This document shows positions 35,898 through 46,794 of a DNA stretch of 64,000 nucleotides, in pieces (the first letter of the stretch is position 1; each line of letters starts with the position of its first letter). The notes beneath the pieces are model-generated. The model saw only the letters and a program-made list of their open reading frames with translations, did not search any database and was not told where the DNA came from. Position numbers and translations under genes: made by a program. Source of the stretch: Verrucomicrobiota bacterium. Lineage in GTDB: Bacteria > Verrucomicrobiota > Verrucomicrobiia > Verrucomicrobiales > Akkermansiaceae. The stretch spans positions 200,399 through 264,398 of the forward strand of contig JAFLEH010000007.1 of assembly GCA_017301995.1 (NCBI GenBank). Direction: 5' to 3'.

Positions 35898-37108
35898 TTC
35901 CCGTGCCCGCCATGATCCGAACCCTGTTGTTATTGTTAGCATATCCGTTGGCCGCGATCGCGGCGCCCGCCGGATTCGGGACCTATCAGGACGTCCGCGC
36001 CGCGGCCAAGGCAGGGCCCTCGGATTTCGTGGTGTTTTATGCCGGCCCGGACTGGCGGCCGGAAACCGCCGGGGTGGTCCGCGCGCTGGAGGCGCCGGGC
36101 GGACGCGGCGCACTGTCGCGTCTAACCGGATGGGCGTCGCTCACCGCGGTGGACCTGACCGAAGAGAACCTGAAAAAGCTCCCCGAACGGCCGGATTTCT
36201 CGCCCTACGATCTCCCCGCGCTGGCTCTGGCGGACGCCGACGGACGGACCTTCGCGGTGGCGGAGGGGTTGACCGCCGCCACTCTGCCGCAGGCGCTCAA
36301 GGCGCTCGCCGCCGCCATCCCCGTGCGGGAGCGGCGCGACGCGCTGTTCGAAAAGGCCAAGTCGGCGAAAGGCGTCGGCAGCGCGAAACTGTACGGCCAG
36401 GGGCTGGACCAACTCCCGTTCCGCTTTTCCGCGGCGCGCAAGGATATACTAACCGAAATCAAGAAGGCCGATCCGGACGACGCCAGCGGCTACACGTTCA
36501 AATACACCTTCAGCGCGGGCGGTTTCCACGAGAGCGTTACCGAAAAGATGATCGCGGAAAAGAAACACGCCGAGCTGTTCTCGCTGGTGGACCGGCATCT
36601 CCGCAATCCGGTGCTTCTTCCCGCCCAGCGCCAGGCGCTGCTGGCCGCCAAAATGCAGGCCTATCGGTCGCTCGACGACATTCCGAAGGCGGTCGCCACG
36701 CTGCGCGAGATCATCCGCATCGACCCGCAGTCCGAAATGGGCGTCGGCGCGGTGCAATACATCCGCTTGCTCACCGAGCCGGTGCGCCTTGCCGGACTTG
36801 AGTGGGAGAGCGGGGACAACCGGCCCACCTGGCTGCCGATGGTGGCGGATGTGTCCGCGAAGGTGGCCGAGCCCGGAACCTATCAGATCGAGTTCCGCCA
36901 CCGCGACGGCCACACCCGTTTCCGCAAGGCCGCGCTCAAGTCCGGCGGCCGCCAGATCGCCACGGATTCCAACCCGAACGAATCGAACAAGTTCACGCTA
37001 ACCGTCCCGCAATCCGCCAAAGGCCGCCCGATCGAGCTTTGGGTGGAATCCCAGGGCACCGGCTGGTTCGCCGGGCGCGGGGAGATCGTGGTGACGAAGG
37101 AGAAGTGA
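35894..37108 (+). CDS. Secreted protein, partner of upstream gene (thioredoxin-like N terminus)
   Basis: A protein of 404 residues translationally coupled to the gene before it through an ATGA overlap. It has a signal peptide (IRTLLLLLAYPLAAIAAPA). Residues about 35-130 resemble a thioredoxin-like fold with FVVFYAGPDWRPE, but the CxxC pair is missing (GPDW at its place). A helical TPR-like region (about 135-290) and a C-terminal beta domain (about 300-404; PGTYQIEFRHRDGHTRF) follow. The lack of the redox pair argues against disulfide chemistry. It probably works together with the transglutaminase-like protein; both functions are unknown. Confidence 0.7.
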   Translation: MIPVPAMIRTLLLLLAYPLAAIAAPAGFGTYQDVRAAAKAGPSDFVVFYAGPDWRPETAGVVRALEAPGGRGALSRLTGWASLTAVDLTEENLKKLPERPDFSPYDLPALALADADGRTFAVAEGLTAATLPQALKALAAAIPVRERRDALFEKAKSAKGVGSAKLYGQGLDQLPFRFSAARKDILTEIKKADPDDASGYTFKYTFSAGGFHESVTEKMIAEKKHAELFSLVDRHLRNPVLLPAQRQALLAAKMQAYRSLDDIPKAVATLREIIRIDPQSEMGVGAVQYIRLLTEPVRLAGLEWESGDNRPTWLPMVADVSAKVAEPGTYQIEFRHRDGHTRFRKAALKSGGRQIATDSNPNESNKFTLTVPQSAKGRPIELWVESQGTGWFAGRGEIVVTKEK

Positions 37109-37260
37109 AAAGGGGCGGGGTGTTTCATCCCTATCCACTTTTTTGTTTTTTCACTTGCCTTGTTGGGGCGGATTGGTTCAACTCGGCCTTGGTTCACCGG
37201 TGGTTCGGTTTTTTGGGCCTAAGAGCCGGGAACGCGGAAAATAGCAATCACCCGGATTCC

Positions 37261-38643
37261 ATGAAAGACACGCAGTTTATCAACGCTCCCGTTCCGGGCA
37301 AGGTGTTGTCTGGAATCCGCTGGATATGCGCCGCGCCGTTGCTGTTGGGAGTTGCTTCGGCCGATCCGGCGGTTAGCGGACCCAACGGGAAAATCGGTGC
37401 GTCACTGGGGCGCTTTGACGTGACTCTCAATGACGCGCTTTATGTGGATGGGAGTGTTTCGTTTCCCCTCGCGGATGCCTGGGGTCTGCAACTGGACGGC
37501 ATGTATGCCCACGGGCAGGGGATACCGACGGGATTTTCCCTCGGGCCCGGCTCGGAGGATTTCGGCGGGGTGGGGGGACACGTTTTCTGGCGTGATCCCG
37601 CATGGGCCATGTTAGGCCTGGAGAGCGCGTGGGTGTTCGGCGGAAACGACGATACCTCGGGGTTTCAGGTCGGTCTGGAAGGCGAATACTATCTGAAATG
37701 GATCACCCTGGGAGCGAATGCCGGGTATTCCGAAGTGGACGACGACCGGTTTGGAGGCAGCGATAGCGGATTTTACGCGCGGTTTACGGCGGGTTGTTAT
37801 CCGGTGGATGATCTGTTGATCAATCTGGTTCTGGAGACCCGCTATGGAGAAATGCTTTACGGTGTGGAAGCGGAGTATGAAACGCCGGTGGCCGGGCTTT
37901 CCGTGTTTGCAAGCGCGATGCGCGGCGAGCATGACGCGGACAGCGTGTTCGCGGGCATGCGGTACTATTTCGGCGGCGAGTCCGGATTGAAAAACCGTCA
38001 CCGTCGGAGCGATCCGCCCAGCCGGTTGTCCGGGCTTTTCGCCGGAGTCCAGAACTTCCGGGCGGAAATGATGAGCCGAACGAGATATGTTGCTCCTGTG
38101 ATGACGGGCTCATCACTCGGCGGCTCCGGAACGATCGGCGGCGGCACGCTGACCATCGGCGGAGTGCTCGCGCCGGGAAGCGCGCCAGTCGGCCCCTTGG
38201 TCATTTCCGGGGGAAATTATTCGGGCGGGGGGCTGACCCTTGGCCAGGGAAGCTTGCCTACCACGGGCGGCGGCGGTTCGTTGCTCACGGTTGATACATC
38301 GACATCGGGAGGGAGTGGAACCCAGACGTTTGGCCCTCTCACCGCCGATCCGGCTGGCAGTCTCCTCCTTGGTGGGGGAGTTACCCTGCCCCCATCCGGA
38401 GGGACTTCCTCGGGCGCATCCGGGCCGACACTGACGCTTTCGGGTCCCATCGGTTCGACTCTGATAGGTAGTGGCAGCGTGATCGGAGGAACCGGAGGCT
38501 ATACGTTGTTGGACGGCACGGTATCCGGGGTTGGGTCGAACTTCCCGGTTCTCGATTATTGGAGTGGGTACAGGTGGCCCGACACAAGCGGCTGGTTTTT
38601 CAATCCGGGGGGCACGGTCACACTGGTCCCGCTCACTCCCTGA
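37261..38643 (+). CDS. Outer-membrane barrel protein with Gly/Ser-rich C-terminal passenger-like region
   Basis: Protein of 460 residues. A signal peptide (cleavage near GVASA) is followed by about 230 residues of alternating barrel-like strands (LGRFDVTLNDALYVDGSVSFPL, YLKWITLGANAGYSEVDDD), ending near YYFGG as in outer-membrane barrels. Then comes a basic linker and a low-complexity Gly/Ser/Thr region (about 285-440) such as SGTIGGGTLTIGGVLAPGSAP, which resembles autotransporter-associated repeats, though here it lies after rather than before a barrel. The gene follows a separate promoter-like AT-rich gap of about 150 bases after the previous gene. Function unknown. Confidence 0.65.
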   Translation: MKDTQFINAPVPGKVLSGIRWICAAPLLLGVASADPAVSGPNGKIGASLGRFDVTLNDALYVDGSVSFPLADAWGLQLDGMYAHGQGIPTGFSLGPGSEDFGGVGGHVFWRDPAWAMLGLESAWVFGGNDDTSGFQVGLEGEYYLKWITLGANAGYSEVDDDRFGGSDSGFYARFTAGCYPVDDLLINLVLETRYGEMLYGVEAEYETPVAGLSVFASAMRGEHDADSVFAGMRYYFGGESGLKNRHRRSDPPSRLSGLFAGVQNFRAEMMSRTRYVAPVMTGSSLGGSGTIGGGTLTIGGVLAPGSAPVGPLVISGGNYSGGGLTLGQGSLPTTGGGGSLLTVDTSTSGGSGTQTFGPLTADPAGSLLLGGGVTLPPSGGTSSGASGPTLTLSGPIGSTLIGSGSVIGGTGGYTLLDGTVSGVGSNFPVLDYWSGYRWPDTSGWFFNPGGTVTLVPLTP

Positions 38644-38742
38644 AGCCGGAGGAATGCACTTCGGGGATTTCCGATGGTTGGGTATCCCATCACGGCGGGC
38701 TTGCGCCGGGGCCGCGGATGGGCCACACTCCGGCGCAGCCCC

Positions 38743-40887
38743 ATGCCCGATCTCGAAATTCTCCACCTCCAGTTGCTCCGCGGCCCGAACGTCTGGGCAA
38801 ACTACCCGGTCCTCGAAGCCTGGGTGGATCTGGGCAATTTGAACGACGCCTCGTCCGACGAGGTCCCCGGTTTCAACGACCGTCTGAAATCGTGGTTGCC
38901 CGGTTTGATCGAGCACCGCTGCAGCGTCGGCGAGCGCGGGGGGTTCTTCCAGAGGCTCGACCGCGGGACCTATCCGGCCCATGTTCTCGAGCACGTCACC
39001 CTTGAGCTGCAAACCCTCGCCGGGCACCCGATGGGCTTTGGCAAGGCCCGCGCCACGGAAACCGATCGGGTTTACAAGGTCGTCGCCCGCTATCTGGATG
39101 AAAACCTGGTGGTGGCATGCCTGCGAACCGCCCGCGAATTGCTCATGGCCGCCTATCACGGACAGGATTTCGACATTTCCGGCGAGGTCGCCAAGCTCCG
39201 CGATTTGGCCAACCGCGTGGCGCTGGGGCCCAGCACGATGGCGATCGTCGATGCCGCCCGCGACCGTGCGATCCCGTGGCGGCGGATTGAGCAGGACCGC
39301 AGTTTTGTCCAGTTCGGGCATGGCGTCCGCCAGCGCCGGATCTGGACCGCCGAGACTGATCGCTCCGGGGCGATTTCCGAATACATCGCTCAGGACAAGG
39401 ATCTCACCCGCATGCTTCTCCGGCAGGCCGGGGTGCCCGTTCCGGTCGGCTACAAGGTCTCGGATCCCGGCGACGCATGGGATACCGCCGAGTCCATTGG
39501 CACGCCGGTGGTGGTGAAACCGCTGGACGCAAATCACGGGCGCGGGGTTTTCATCGATCTAACCACCGAAGATCAGGTGAAGGACTCGTTCAACCACGCG
39601 CTTGCCGAAGGCGACGGAGTGATCGTGGAGCATTATGTTCCCGGAACCGACCACCGGCTGCTGGTGGTTGGAAACGAAATGATCGCCGCCAGCAAGGGCT
39701 ATCCCGCCGTGGTGGTGGGCGATGGCTCGCGCTCCATCCGGGACCTCGTCATTGCCCAACTCCTGACCAGTCTGCAAACCGAAAACAAGGACGCGTGCCC
39801 GTGGAGCAAGATCGAGCCGGATGCCTGGGACGCGCTCGTCAAACACGATCTGGAGGATCAGGGATACACCCTCGACACCGTTCCGCGCTACGGGGAGCGC
39901 GTGATGGTCGCGCGTTTCTCCCACTGGTGCATCGATGTCACGGATCACGTCCATCCCTCCATCAGAAACCACGCGGTGACGGCCACCAAGGTTGCGGGGC
40001 TGGACATATGTGGAGTGGACGTCGTTTGCCGCGACATATCCCAACCGCTGGAAGACCAGGACGGCGTGATCGTGGAAATCAACGCCAGTCCCAACCTGCT
40101 CATGTTCCTCCGGCCTGCTGTCGGCGAGGTGCGTCCGGTCGGCGAGGCGATCATCGAGATGCTGTTTCCCGACGGTGCGGACGGACGGATTCCCACCATC
40201 GGGGTTACCGGCACCCGCGGCAAGACCACCTGCATCCGCTGGATCGCCAGATTGCTGGAAACCACCGGGAAATGTCTCGGCGTGGCGTCCAGCGACGGAT
40301 TGCGCATCGGTCATCGGCACTCGGTGGTTCCGGTGGGCGACCGGATCGCCGGGTCCCATGGCGTGCTGCTGCACCCGTGGACCGAGATCGCGGTTTGCGA
40401 GGCCGGCGCACAACATATTCTAACCGACGGCCTTGGCTTCGACCGTTGTTCGGTGGGAGTGGTGCTCAACGTGGGCGACGACCACCTCGGGCACGCGCAC
40501 ACCGATTCCATCGAGAAAATGGCGGTCGCCAAACGGTGTGTGGTCGATGTGGTGTTGCCCGGCGGCACCACGGTGCTCAACGCCGACGATCATCTGGTCG
40601 CCGAGATGGGCGAAGCCTGCAAGGGGGCCGTGATGTTCTTTTCCGCAAAACCCGGTGATCCGGCGGTGCGGGCGCACCTCGCCGGTGGCGGCCGCGCGGT
40701 CCTGCTGGATGGGGACCAAATCCTGCTCGCGGAGAACGGGTCGCGTGAGGCGGTCGCTCTTTTGTCAGCCTTGGCCGCCGTGGGCGAGGACGCCGTCTAT
40801 CCGGAAAACATCCTCGCCGCCATCGGTGCGGCGTGGGCCCACGGACTCGATGCCGCCGCAATCAGGCGCGGGCTGGGCGTGGGGTAA
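38743..40887 (+). CDS. Cyanophycin synthetase-like enzyme lacking the Mur-ligase C-terminal domain
   Basis: Cytoplasmic enzyme of 714 residues related to CphA, which makes the storage polymer of Asp backbone with Arg side chains. Visible parts: the N domain (LEILHLQLLRGPNVWANYPVLE), an ATP-grasp domain (about 205-465; VVVKPLDANHGRGV, VIVEHYVPGTDHRLLVV, VEINASPNLLMF) and the Mur-ligase-like centre with P-loop GTRGKTT at 490-496. Typical CphA1 enzymes are about 870 residues and continue after this point with a Mur_ligase_C domain; here the frame ends at GLGVG and no leftover of that domain is seen in any frame before the next gene. Start at 38743 was chosen because upstream residues do not match the family. 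No cyanophycinase is adjacent. Confidence 0.83.
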   Translation: MPDLEILHLQLLRGPNVWANYPVLEAWVDLGNLNDASSDEVPGFNDRLKSWLPGLIEHRCSVGERGGFFQRLDRGTYPAHVLEHVTLELQTLAGHPMGFGKARATETDRVYKVVARYLDENLVVACLRTARELLMAAYHGQDFDISGEVAKLRDLANRVALGPSTMAIVDAARDRAIPWRRIEQDRSFVQFGHGVRQRRIWTAETDRSGAISEYIAQDKDLTRMLLRQAGVPVPVGYKVSDPGDAWDTAESIGTPVVVKPLDANHGRGVFIDLTTEDQVKDSFNHALAEGDGVIVEHYVPGTDHRLLVVGNEMIAASKGYPAVVVGDGSRSIRDLVIAQLLTSLQTENKDACPWSKIEPDAWDALVKHDLEDQGYTLDTVPRYGERVMVARFSHWCIDVTDHVHPSIRNHAVTATKVAGLDICGVDVVCRDISQPLEDQDGVIVEINASPNLLMFLRPAVGEVRPVGEAIIEMLFPDGADGRIPTIGVTGTRGKTTCIRWIARLLETTGKCLGVASSDGLRIGHRHSVVPVGDRIAGSHGVLLHPWTEIAVCEAGAQHILTDGLGFDRCSVGVVLNVGDDHLGHAHTDSIEKMAVAKRCVVDVVLPGGTTVLNADDHLVAEMGEACKGAVMFFSAKPGDPAVRAHLAGGGRAVLLDGDQILLAENGSREAVALLSALAAVGEDAVYPENILAAIGAAWAHGLDAAAIRRGLGVG

Positions 40888-40954
40888 GCGGGAGCCGGCG
40901 CCGAGGTTCCATCGTTGGCGCGATGGTGATTCGTTCCCAGGCCGGAGACCCATC

Positions 40955-43900
40955 TCAGGCGGGAATTTCCACGGCTTGTGCAGGCCGCCGTTTCCTACCG
41001 AAGATCCGCATCACCAGCACGAAGAAGAACGGGATGAAAATGAGGTCGATGAAAGTGGCGGAAAGCAATCCGCCGGTGACGGCGGTGCCGATGGCGTTCT
41101 GGGCCGCGGCGCCCGCGCCTTTGGTTAGGGCGAGCGGCAGCGTGCCGAAGAAGAACGCCAGCGAGGTCATGATCACCGGTCGCAGGCGGATGCGGACGGC
41201 ATTGAGCGTGGCGGGCACCAGTTCGTGACCATCCGCCATTTGCGCCTTGATGAACTGGATGATGAGAATGGCATTCTTGGTGGAAAGCCCGACGGTGGTC
41301 AGCAGTCCGATTTGCAGATAGATATCATTCGGCAACATCCGCAGGGTGACGGCGGATACCGCGCCAACGAGTCCCAGCGGCAGCATCAGCAGGTTGACGA
41401 ACGGAATCGTCCAGCTCTCGTAAAGCGCGGCCACGCTGAGGAAGACGACGAGCAGCGAGATCGCGTAGAGGGCGGGCGCCTGCGCGCCGGCCTGTCGTTC
41501 TTCGTAGGACATTCCCGTCCACTCGAACCCGATGCCCGGCGGCAATTGCGCGGCCAGTTTCTCCATTTCCGCCATCGCCTCGCCGGTGCTCACTCCAGGC
41601 TTGGCCGCACCCAGAATGTTGCGGCACGGAATGCCGTTGTAACGCTCCAGACGCGGCGATCCTTGAAGCCAGCGCGCGCTGGCGAACGACGAGAATGGCA
41701 CCATCTCCCCCTTGTTGTTGCGAACATGCCAGATGTTGATGTCCTCGGGCTTCATCCGGAATCTGGCGTCGGATTGGAGATAGACTTTCTTCACCCGCCC
41801 TTTGTCGAGGAAGTCGTTCACATAAGTGCTGCCCCATGCGGATGAAAGCACTTCGTTGATGGCGTCCAGCGAAACACCCTGCGCCCCGGCCCGGACATCG
41901 TCGATATCGAGCTTGAACTGGGGGGTGTCGTCCAGTCCGTTAGGGCGGACATTCGCCAGCTTCGGACTCTGCATCGCCATCCCCAGCAACTGGTTGCGGG
42001 CGGCCAACAGCGCGGTGTGGCCCAGGCCGGCGCGATCCTGCAGCATGAAATCAAAACCATTCGCCTGCCCCAGTTCGATCACCGCCGGCGGCGCAAAGGC
42101 GAACGCCGTGCCGTCCTTGATCCGCGAGAAAGAGTCCATCGCCCGGTTGACGATGGCAGCGGCCTTCAATTCGGGAGAAGCGCGCTCCTTCCAGTCCTTT
42201 AATCTAACAAACGCCATGGCGGTGTTTTGTCCGCCGCCGGCAAAGCTGAATCCGGCCACCGCGATCACCGAGCGGACCGCGTCCTTTTCCTGATCAATGA
42301 AATGGTCTTCCATCTGTTCGACCACTTTCAGCGCCCGGTCCTGGGTGGCCCCCGCCGGGAGCTGCACCATGCACATCACGAAACCCTGATCCTCCTCCGG
42401 CAGGAACGCCGTGGGGAGTTTCACAAACAGCCATCCCATCGCCGCGACGATGCCCGCATACAGCACGATGTAGCGGACCGGTTTGCCGAACGAACGGGCA
42501 ACAACGCCGCGATAGGTACCCGCCGTCCAGTTGAAGGCGCGGTTGAACCACCGGAAGAATCCGCGGAACCATCCGTATTCGCCCGCCATGTGACCCTTGG
42601 GCACCGGTTTGAGAAGCGTGGCGCACAACGACGGCGTGAGCGACATCGCCACCAGCACGGATAGAACCATCGCGGTGATGATGGTCACCGAGAACTGCCG
42701 ATAGATCACGCCGGTGGAACCGCCGAAAAACGCCATCGGCAGGAACACCGCCACCAGCACCGTGGCAATGCCCCACAGCGCGCTGGTGATCTGGCCCATC
42801 GACTTGATCGTCGCCTCCCGCGGCGGCAGGCCCTCCTCGGTCATGATGCGCTCGACATTCTCCACCACCACGATGGCGTCGTCCACCAGCAATCCGACCA
42901 CGATCACCAGCGCGAACATCGTCAGCGTGTTGATGGAGAATCCGCAGGCCGACAGAACCCCGAAGGTGCCCAACAAAACGACCGGCACCGCGATGGTCGG
43001 AATCAGCGTGGCGCGGAAGTTCTGCATGAACAGGAACATGATCAAAAACACCAGCAGCACCGCCTCGGCGAGCGTCCGAACCACCTCCTCGATCGAAATG
43101 CGGACGAACGGGGTGGTGTCATACGGATAGATCACCTTGATCCCGGCGGGGAATCCCGCCTCCATCTCGCGCATCTTCGCTTTCACCCGTTCCGCGGTTT
43201 CGAGCGCGTTCGCGCCGGAGGCAAGGCGGATCGCCATCACGCCGCAGGGCATCCGGTTGTAACGGCCTGCAATATTGTAGTTTTCGGTTCCGATCTCGCA
43301 GTGCGCCACATCCCGCAACCGGACAACCGATCCGTCGGCATTGGTCCTCACCAGCACATGATCGAATTGCGCGACGGTTTGCAGCAGGCTTCTGGCGGTG
43401 ATGACCGCGTTCAACTGTTGGCCTTTCACCGATGGGAGCGCGCCAAGTTGCCCAGCCGAAACCTCGGTGTTTTGGGCACGCAGCGCGGCCAAGACATCGC
43501 CCACCGAAAGCTGATAGTTGTTCAGCCGGTTGGGATCCACCCAGATCCGCATCGCGTGTTGCGAGCCGAAGACCTGCATTTCCCCCACTCCTTCCAGGCG
43601 GCTGATGGTGTCCTGAACATTGGAGACCAGATAGTCGGACAATCCGCTGCGGTCGAGCGTGCCGTCCTCGGAAATGAGGCCCACAAGAAGCAGGAAGTTT
43701 TTGGTCGATTTCGCCACCTGGATGCCCTGGCGCTGGACGATCTGCGGCAGCAGAGGCGTTGCGAGCTGAAGCTTGTTCTGGACCTGAACCTGCGCGATGT
43801 TGGGATCGGTGCCCGCCTTGAAAGTCAGGTTGATGGTGGACACGCCCGAGGCGTCGGCGGTTGACGACATGTATAACAAATTGTCGATGCCGTTGAGCTT

Positions 43901-44101
43901 CTGCTCGATCACCTGGGTAACGGTATCCTGTGCGGTTTGCGCCGACGCGCCGGGATAGGTCGCGGTGATGGTGATCTGCGGCGGCGCGATCGGCGGATAT
44001 TGGGAGACCGGCATGGTGCGGATCGCCAGAAGGCCCGCCAGCATGACGAGAATCGCCAGCACCCAGGCGAAGATCGGACGGTCGATGAAAAATCGTGGCA
44101 T
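40955..44101 (-). CDS. RND multidrug efflux transporter, permease subunit (AcrB/HAE1 family)
   Basis: Inner-membrane pump of 1048 residues, the full length of the HAE1 family. It opens with [17 protein letters not shown], followed by the typical [22 protein letters not shown] (in part: [10 protein letters not shown]). The proton relay helix carries [18 protein letters not shown] with the Asp pair, and later [15 protein letters not shown] holds the conserved Lys. Twelve membrane helices and two large periplasmic loops are evident. It uses proton import to extrude drugs or other amphiphiles through the tripartite complex. It is the third gene of the operon outer-membrane factor, adaptor, pump, with 13 bases to the adaptor gene. 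Confidence 0.95.
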   Translation of the reverse strand: MPRFFIDRPIFAWVLAILVMLAGLLAIRTMPVSQYPPIAPPQITITATYPGASAQTAQDTVTQVIEQKLNGIDNLLYMSSTADASGVSTINLTFKAGTDPNIAQVQVQNKLQLATPLLPQIVQRQGIQVAKSTKNFLLLVGLISEDGTLDRSGLSDYLVSNVQDTISRLEGVGEMQVFGSQHAMRIWVDPNRLNNYQLSVGDVLAALRAQNTEVSAGQLGALPSVKGQQLNAVITARSLLQTVAQFDHVLVRTNADGSVVRLRDVAHCEIGTENYNIAGRYNRMPCGVMAIRLASGANALETAERVKAKMREMEAGFPAGIKVIYPYDTTPFVRISIEEVVRTLAEAVLLVFLIMFLFMQNFRATLIPTIAVPVVLLGTFGVLSACGFSINTLTMFALVIVVGLLVDDAIVVVENVERIMTEEGLPPREATIKSMGQITSALWGIATVLVAVFLPMAFFGGSTGVIYRQFSVTIITAMVLSVLVAMSLTPSLCATLLKPVPKGHMAGEYGWFRGFFRWFNRAFNWTAGTYRGVVARSFGKPVRYIVLYAGIVAAMGWLFVKLPTAFLPEEDQGFVMCMVQLPAGATQDRALKVVEQMEDHFIDQEKDAVRSVIAVAGFSFAGGGQNTAMAFVRLKDWKERASPELKAAAIVNRAMDSFSRIKDGTAFAFAPPAVIELGQANGFDFMLQDRAGLGHTALLAARNQLLGMAMQSPKLANVRPNGLDDTPQFKLDIDDVRAGAQGVSLDAINEVLSSAWGSTYVNDFLDKGRVKKVYLQSDARFRMKPEDINIWHVRNNKGEMVPFSSFASARWLQGSPRLERYNGIPCRNILGAAKPGVSTGEAMAEMEKLAAQLPPGIGFEWTGMSYEERQAGAQAPALYAISLLVVFLSVAALYESWTIPFVNLLMLPLGLVGAVSAVTLRMLPNDIYLQIGLLTTVGLSTKNAILIIQFIKAQMADGHELVPATLNAVRIRLRPVIMTSLAFFFGTLPLALTKGAGAAAQNAIGTAVTGGLLSATFIDLIFIPFFFVLVMRIFGRKRRPAQAVEIPA

Positions 44102-44114
44102 GGTGGTTTCTGGG

Positions 44115-45341
44115 TTACGGCTTGCCGTTCGGGTTGCCGCCCTTTTCCGGCGCGGGTGCGGGAGAAGGCGCTCCGGGCGGCGGTGCCGCGGGTTTCTCAC
44201 CGAACGGCGTGACCGCCAATGGCGTTCCGGGCCGCGCGCGCTGCACTTGTTGGAGACCTTCGATGATCACCCGGTCGCCGGGTTTCAGACCGGATGTGAC
44301 CAGCCATTGGTCGCCAACCGTCCGCTCCACGCCGATCGGACGCGCTTCGGCGGTGTTCGCCTCGGTCACCGCCATCACCAGCGCACGGCCGTCCGGCGTG
44401 CGGGTCACCACCCGCTGCGGGACGAGGATTCCCTGCTCCACCACTCCTTCGGTTAGGACGGCGCGTACGAACATGCCCGGCAGCAGCAGCAGCTTCGGGT
44501 TGGGAAACAGATTGCGCAGCGTGACCGAACCGGTGCCCGGATCGACAAACGCTTCGGAGAACTTCATCGTGCCCGGATGGGCGTATTTCGAACCGTCATC
44601 CAGCAGCAGTTCGACCTTTGCCTCGCCCTTGCCGCGACTGAGCAGGCCGCTTTCCAACTCGCGGCGCAGGCGCAACATCTCCGAACTCGATTGGGTGACA
44701 TCCACAAACGCGGGATCGAGCTTCTGGATCGTGGCCAGCGGGACCTGTTGGTTGGCGGTCACCAGCGCGCCATCGGTCACCGCGGAGCGCCCGATGCGTC
44801 CGGAAATGGGAGCCAGCACCTTGGTGTATTCCAGGTTGATCCGCGCGGTTTCCAGCGATGCCTTGGCGGCATCCACTTCTGCGATGGCGAGCTTGCGGGC
44901 GGCGTCGGCGTCTTCGAAATCCTGTTGGCTAACCGCTTCGCTTTGGAGCAGTTCGGCGTAGCGGTCGGCCTTGAGACGCAGCGGTTCGACGTTTGCTTCG
45001 GCCTTGGCGAGGGCGGCCTTGGCGCCGTTGAACACGGCCTGATAGGGAGCGGGATCGATTTCGTAGAGCAGCTCGCCCTCTTTCACATCGGCGCCTTCGG
45101 TGAAAAGCCGCTTGCGCAGGATGCCGCCCACCTGTGGCCGGACTTCTGCGGTTAGAGAAGCCGCCACCCGGCCGGTTAGCTCCACGGTCGGCTCCACCCG
45201 CTCGGTTTTCACCGTGATCACGCTAACCGCCACCGACCCTCCGGGCATGCCGCCCGGAGGCGCCTGGCGTTTCCCGCAGCCGGCGAGAACCGCACCCGTT
45301 GCCATGATTCCCAGAATTGTTGTCAGACGTTGCTGTTTCAT
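44115..45341 (-). CDS. RND efflux periplasmic adaptor lipoprotein (AcrA/MexA type)
   Basis: Adaptor of 408 residues. The N terminus has a lipobox (GAVLAGC at the cleavage site), then a beta-barrel-type strand, a split lipoyl domain ([20 protein letters not shown] and [19 protein letters not shown]), and between them a long coiled-coil hairpin of about 80 residues ([20 protein letters not shown]). The C terminus is Pro/Ala rich ([19 protein letters not shown]), longer than in AcrA. It bridges pump and outer-membrane channel. Second gene of the operon, 18 bases after the outer-membrane factor gene. Confidence 0.94.
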   Translation of the reverse strand: MKQQRLTTILGIMATGAVLAGCGKRQAPPGGMPGGSVAVSVITVKTERVEPTVELTGRVAASLTAEVRPQVGGILRKRLFTEGADVKEGELLYEIDPAPYQAVFNGAKAALAKAEANVEPLRLKADRYAELLQSEAVSQQDFEDADAARKLAIAEVDAAKASLETARINLEYTKVLAPISGRIGRSAVTDGALVTANQQVPLATIQKLDPAFVDVTQSSSEMLRLRRELESGLLSRGKGEAKVELLLDDGSKYAHPGTMKFSEAFVDPGTGSVTLRNLFPNPKLLLLPGMFVRAVLTEGVVEQGILVPQRVVTRTPDGRALVMAVTEANTAEARPIGVERTVGDQWLVTSGLKPGDRVIIEGLQQVQRARPGTPLAVTPFGEKPAAPPPGAPSPAPAPEKGGNPNGKP

Positions 45342-45359
45342 AAATGTTGGAAAAGGAAA

Positions 45360-46766
45360 TCACCACTCGCCTCCGACCGCCTTGGCCAGAGATACCGCGA
45401 CCGCCAGCCGCTCCGCGCGGATCACATTGGCGAGACGCTCGGCCTCAAGACGCGTCCGTTCGGCGTCCACCACATCCAAAAAGCTCTCCATGCCGCCGCG
45501 GAACCGCTTGGCGGATAGATCGAGGGTCTTGGTGGCCGCCGCGACCGCCTGATCCTGAGCGAGTTGCCGCCTTTCGAGAATTCCGGATCCTTTCAGCGCA
45601 TCCTCGACCTCGCGCATCGCTTCCAGAACCGCCTGCCGGTAATCCGCGGTTGCGGCGGCGTGAGCTTCGACTTTCGCCTGACGGTTCGATTGCAGGCGCT
45701 GGCGCTCGGTCACTGGAGCAAGCACGTTTGCCCCGATCGACCACACCAGCGACGACGCGTCGAACAAATCCGGGAACCGCTCGGCATCGAATCCGCTCGA
45801 TCCGCTTAGCGTTAGAGTCGGATAGAACGCGGCGCTCGCCACTCCGATTTCGGCATTGGCGGCGGCCACCTCCCGTTCCGCCGCGCGGATGTCCGGACGG
45901 TTGCGCAACAGATCGGAGGGAATGCCCGCCGGGATGCGCGGCGGCGCGGGAAGCTCCGCCTTCTCGGTGACCGACATCCCGGTGGCGGATCTTCCGGTTA
46001 GAACAGCGAGCGCGTCCACCAGTTTGGCGCGCTCCTGCTCCAGTTGGAGTCGGTCGGCGTCGGCGGTGGCGACCTCGGTTTCCGCGCGGGCGAGGTCCAG
46101 CCCGCTGATTTCACCAACTTGTTTCCGCTTGGCGATCAATTCGAGCGCCTTGCGGCGGATCTCAAGCGCCTTGGCGACGACCGCCCGGTTGGCGTCCACC
46201 GCCCGGAGCGCCCAGTAGGTTTGGGCGACCTCGCCGGCTATGGTTAGACGCATCGCATTGAGGCGCTCGCCTGCCGCGGCTTCGCTGGCTTCGGCGGATT
46301 CCACCTGTCGCGCCACCTTGCCCCACAGGTCCACCTCATAGCGGAGATCCAGCGGGATCGCGAAGCCCGAACTCACATTGGTGCCGCCACCGGGCATCCG
46401 CATCCGTACTTTCGATCGCTCGGCGGACGCGCCGATGTCCACATCCGGAAAGTACAGGGAGCGCGCCATCCTGCTCAGTTCCCGCGCCTCGCGCAAGCGT
46501 GCGGCCGAGGCCGCGATCTCCTGGTTGGATGCGAGCGCCCGCTCGACGAGGCCGTTCAGTTCCGCGTCCCCGAACATCCGCCACCACGCCTGAGGCTGCG
46601 GCGGCTTGCCGGGCGTGTGTCGTTTCCACTCCACGCCGCCCTTGGAAAACGAGGCGGGAAGATCCGTTTGCGGCACCTGGTGATCCGGCCCAACCGGCCC
46701 GCAGCCCGCCCACCCCAGCAGGGGCAGGATTCCCAACAATCCGATCCTGAAACGTCCGTGTGGCAT
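45360..46766 (-). CDS. RND efflux outer-membrane factor (NodT/OprM family lipoprotein)
   Basis: Channel protein of 468 residues with the start at 46766. It carries a lipobox (LLGWAGC) and the OprM-family opening GPDHQVPQTDLPASF, then two repeated OEP domains made of long helices and barrel strands (AWWRMFGDAELNGLVERALASNQEI; in part: ALASNQEIAASAARLREA; later LLRNRPDIRAAEREVAAANAEIGVA). It forms the trimeric TolC-like duct. First gene of the operon, facing the TetR gene across a 60-base promoter-operator region, so it is the gene directly under that regulator. Confidence 0.93.
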   Translation of the reverse strand: MPHGRFRIGLLGILPLLGWAGCGPVGPDHQVPQTDLPASFSKGGVEWKRHTPGKPPQPQAWWRMFGDAELNGLVERALASNQEIAASAARLREARELSRMARSLYFPDVDIGASAERSKVRMRMPGGGTNVSSGFAIPLDLRYEVDLWGKVARQVESAEASEAAAGERLNAMRLTIAGEVAQTYWALRAVDANRAVVAKALEIRRKALELIAKRKQVGEISGLDLARAETEVATADADRLQLEQERAKLVDALAVLTGRSATGMSVTEKAELPAPPRIPAGIPSDLLRNRPDIRAAEREVAAANAEIGVASAAFYPTLTLSGSSGFDAERFPDLFDASSLVWSIGANVLAPVTERQRLQSNRQAKVEAHAAATADYRQAVLEAMREVEDALKGSGILERRQLAQDQAVAAATKTLDLSAKRFRGGMESFLDVVDAERTRLEAERLANVIRAERLAVAVSLAKAVGGEW

Positions 46767-46794
46767 GTCCGGCGGAGAATAGACGCGGATTTTT

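Noticed and set aside
40888..40954. Frameshift that would restore the missing domain of the cyanophycin-synthetase-like enzyme
   Set aside because: Only 67 bases separate it from the efflux gene and no frame encodes the domain.
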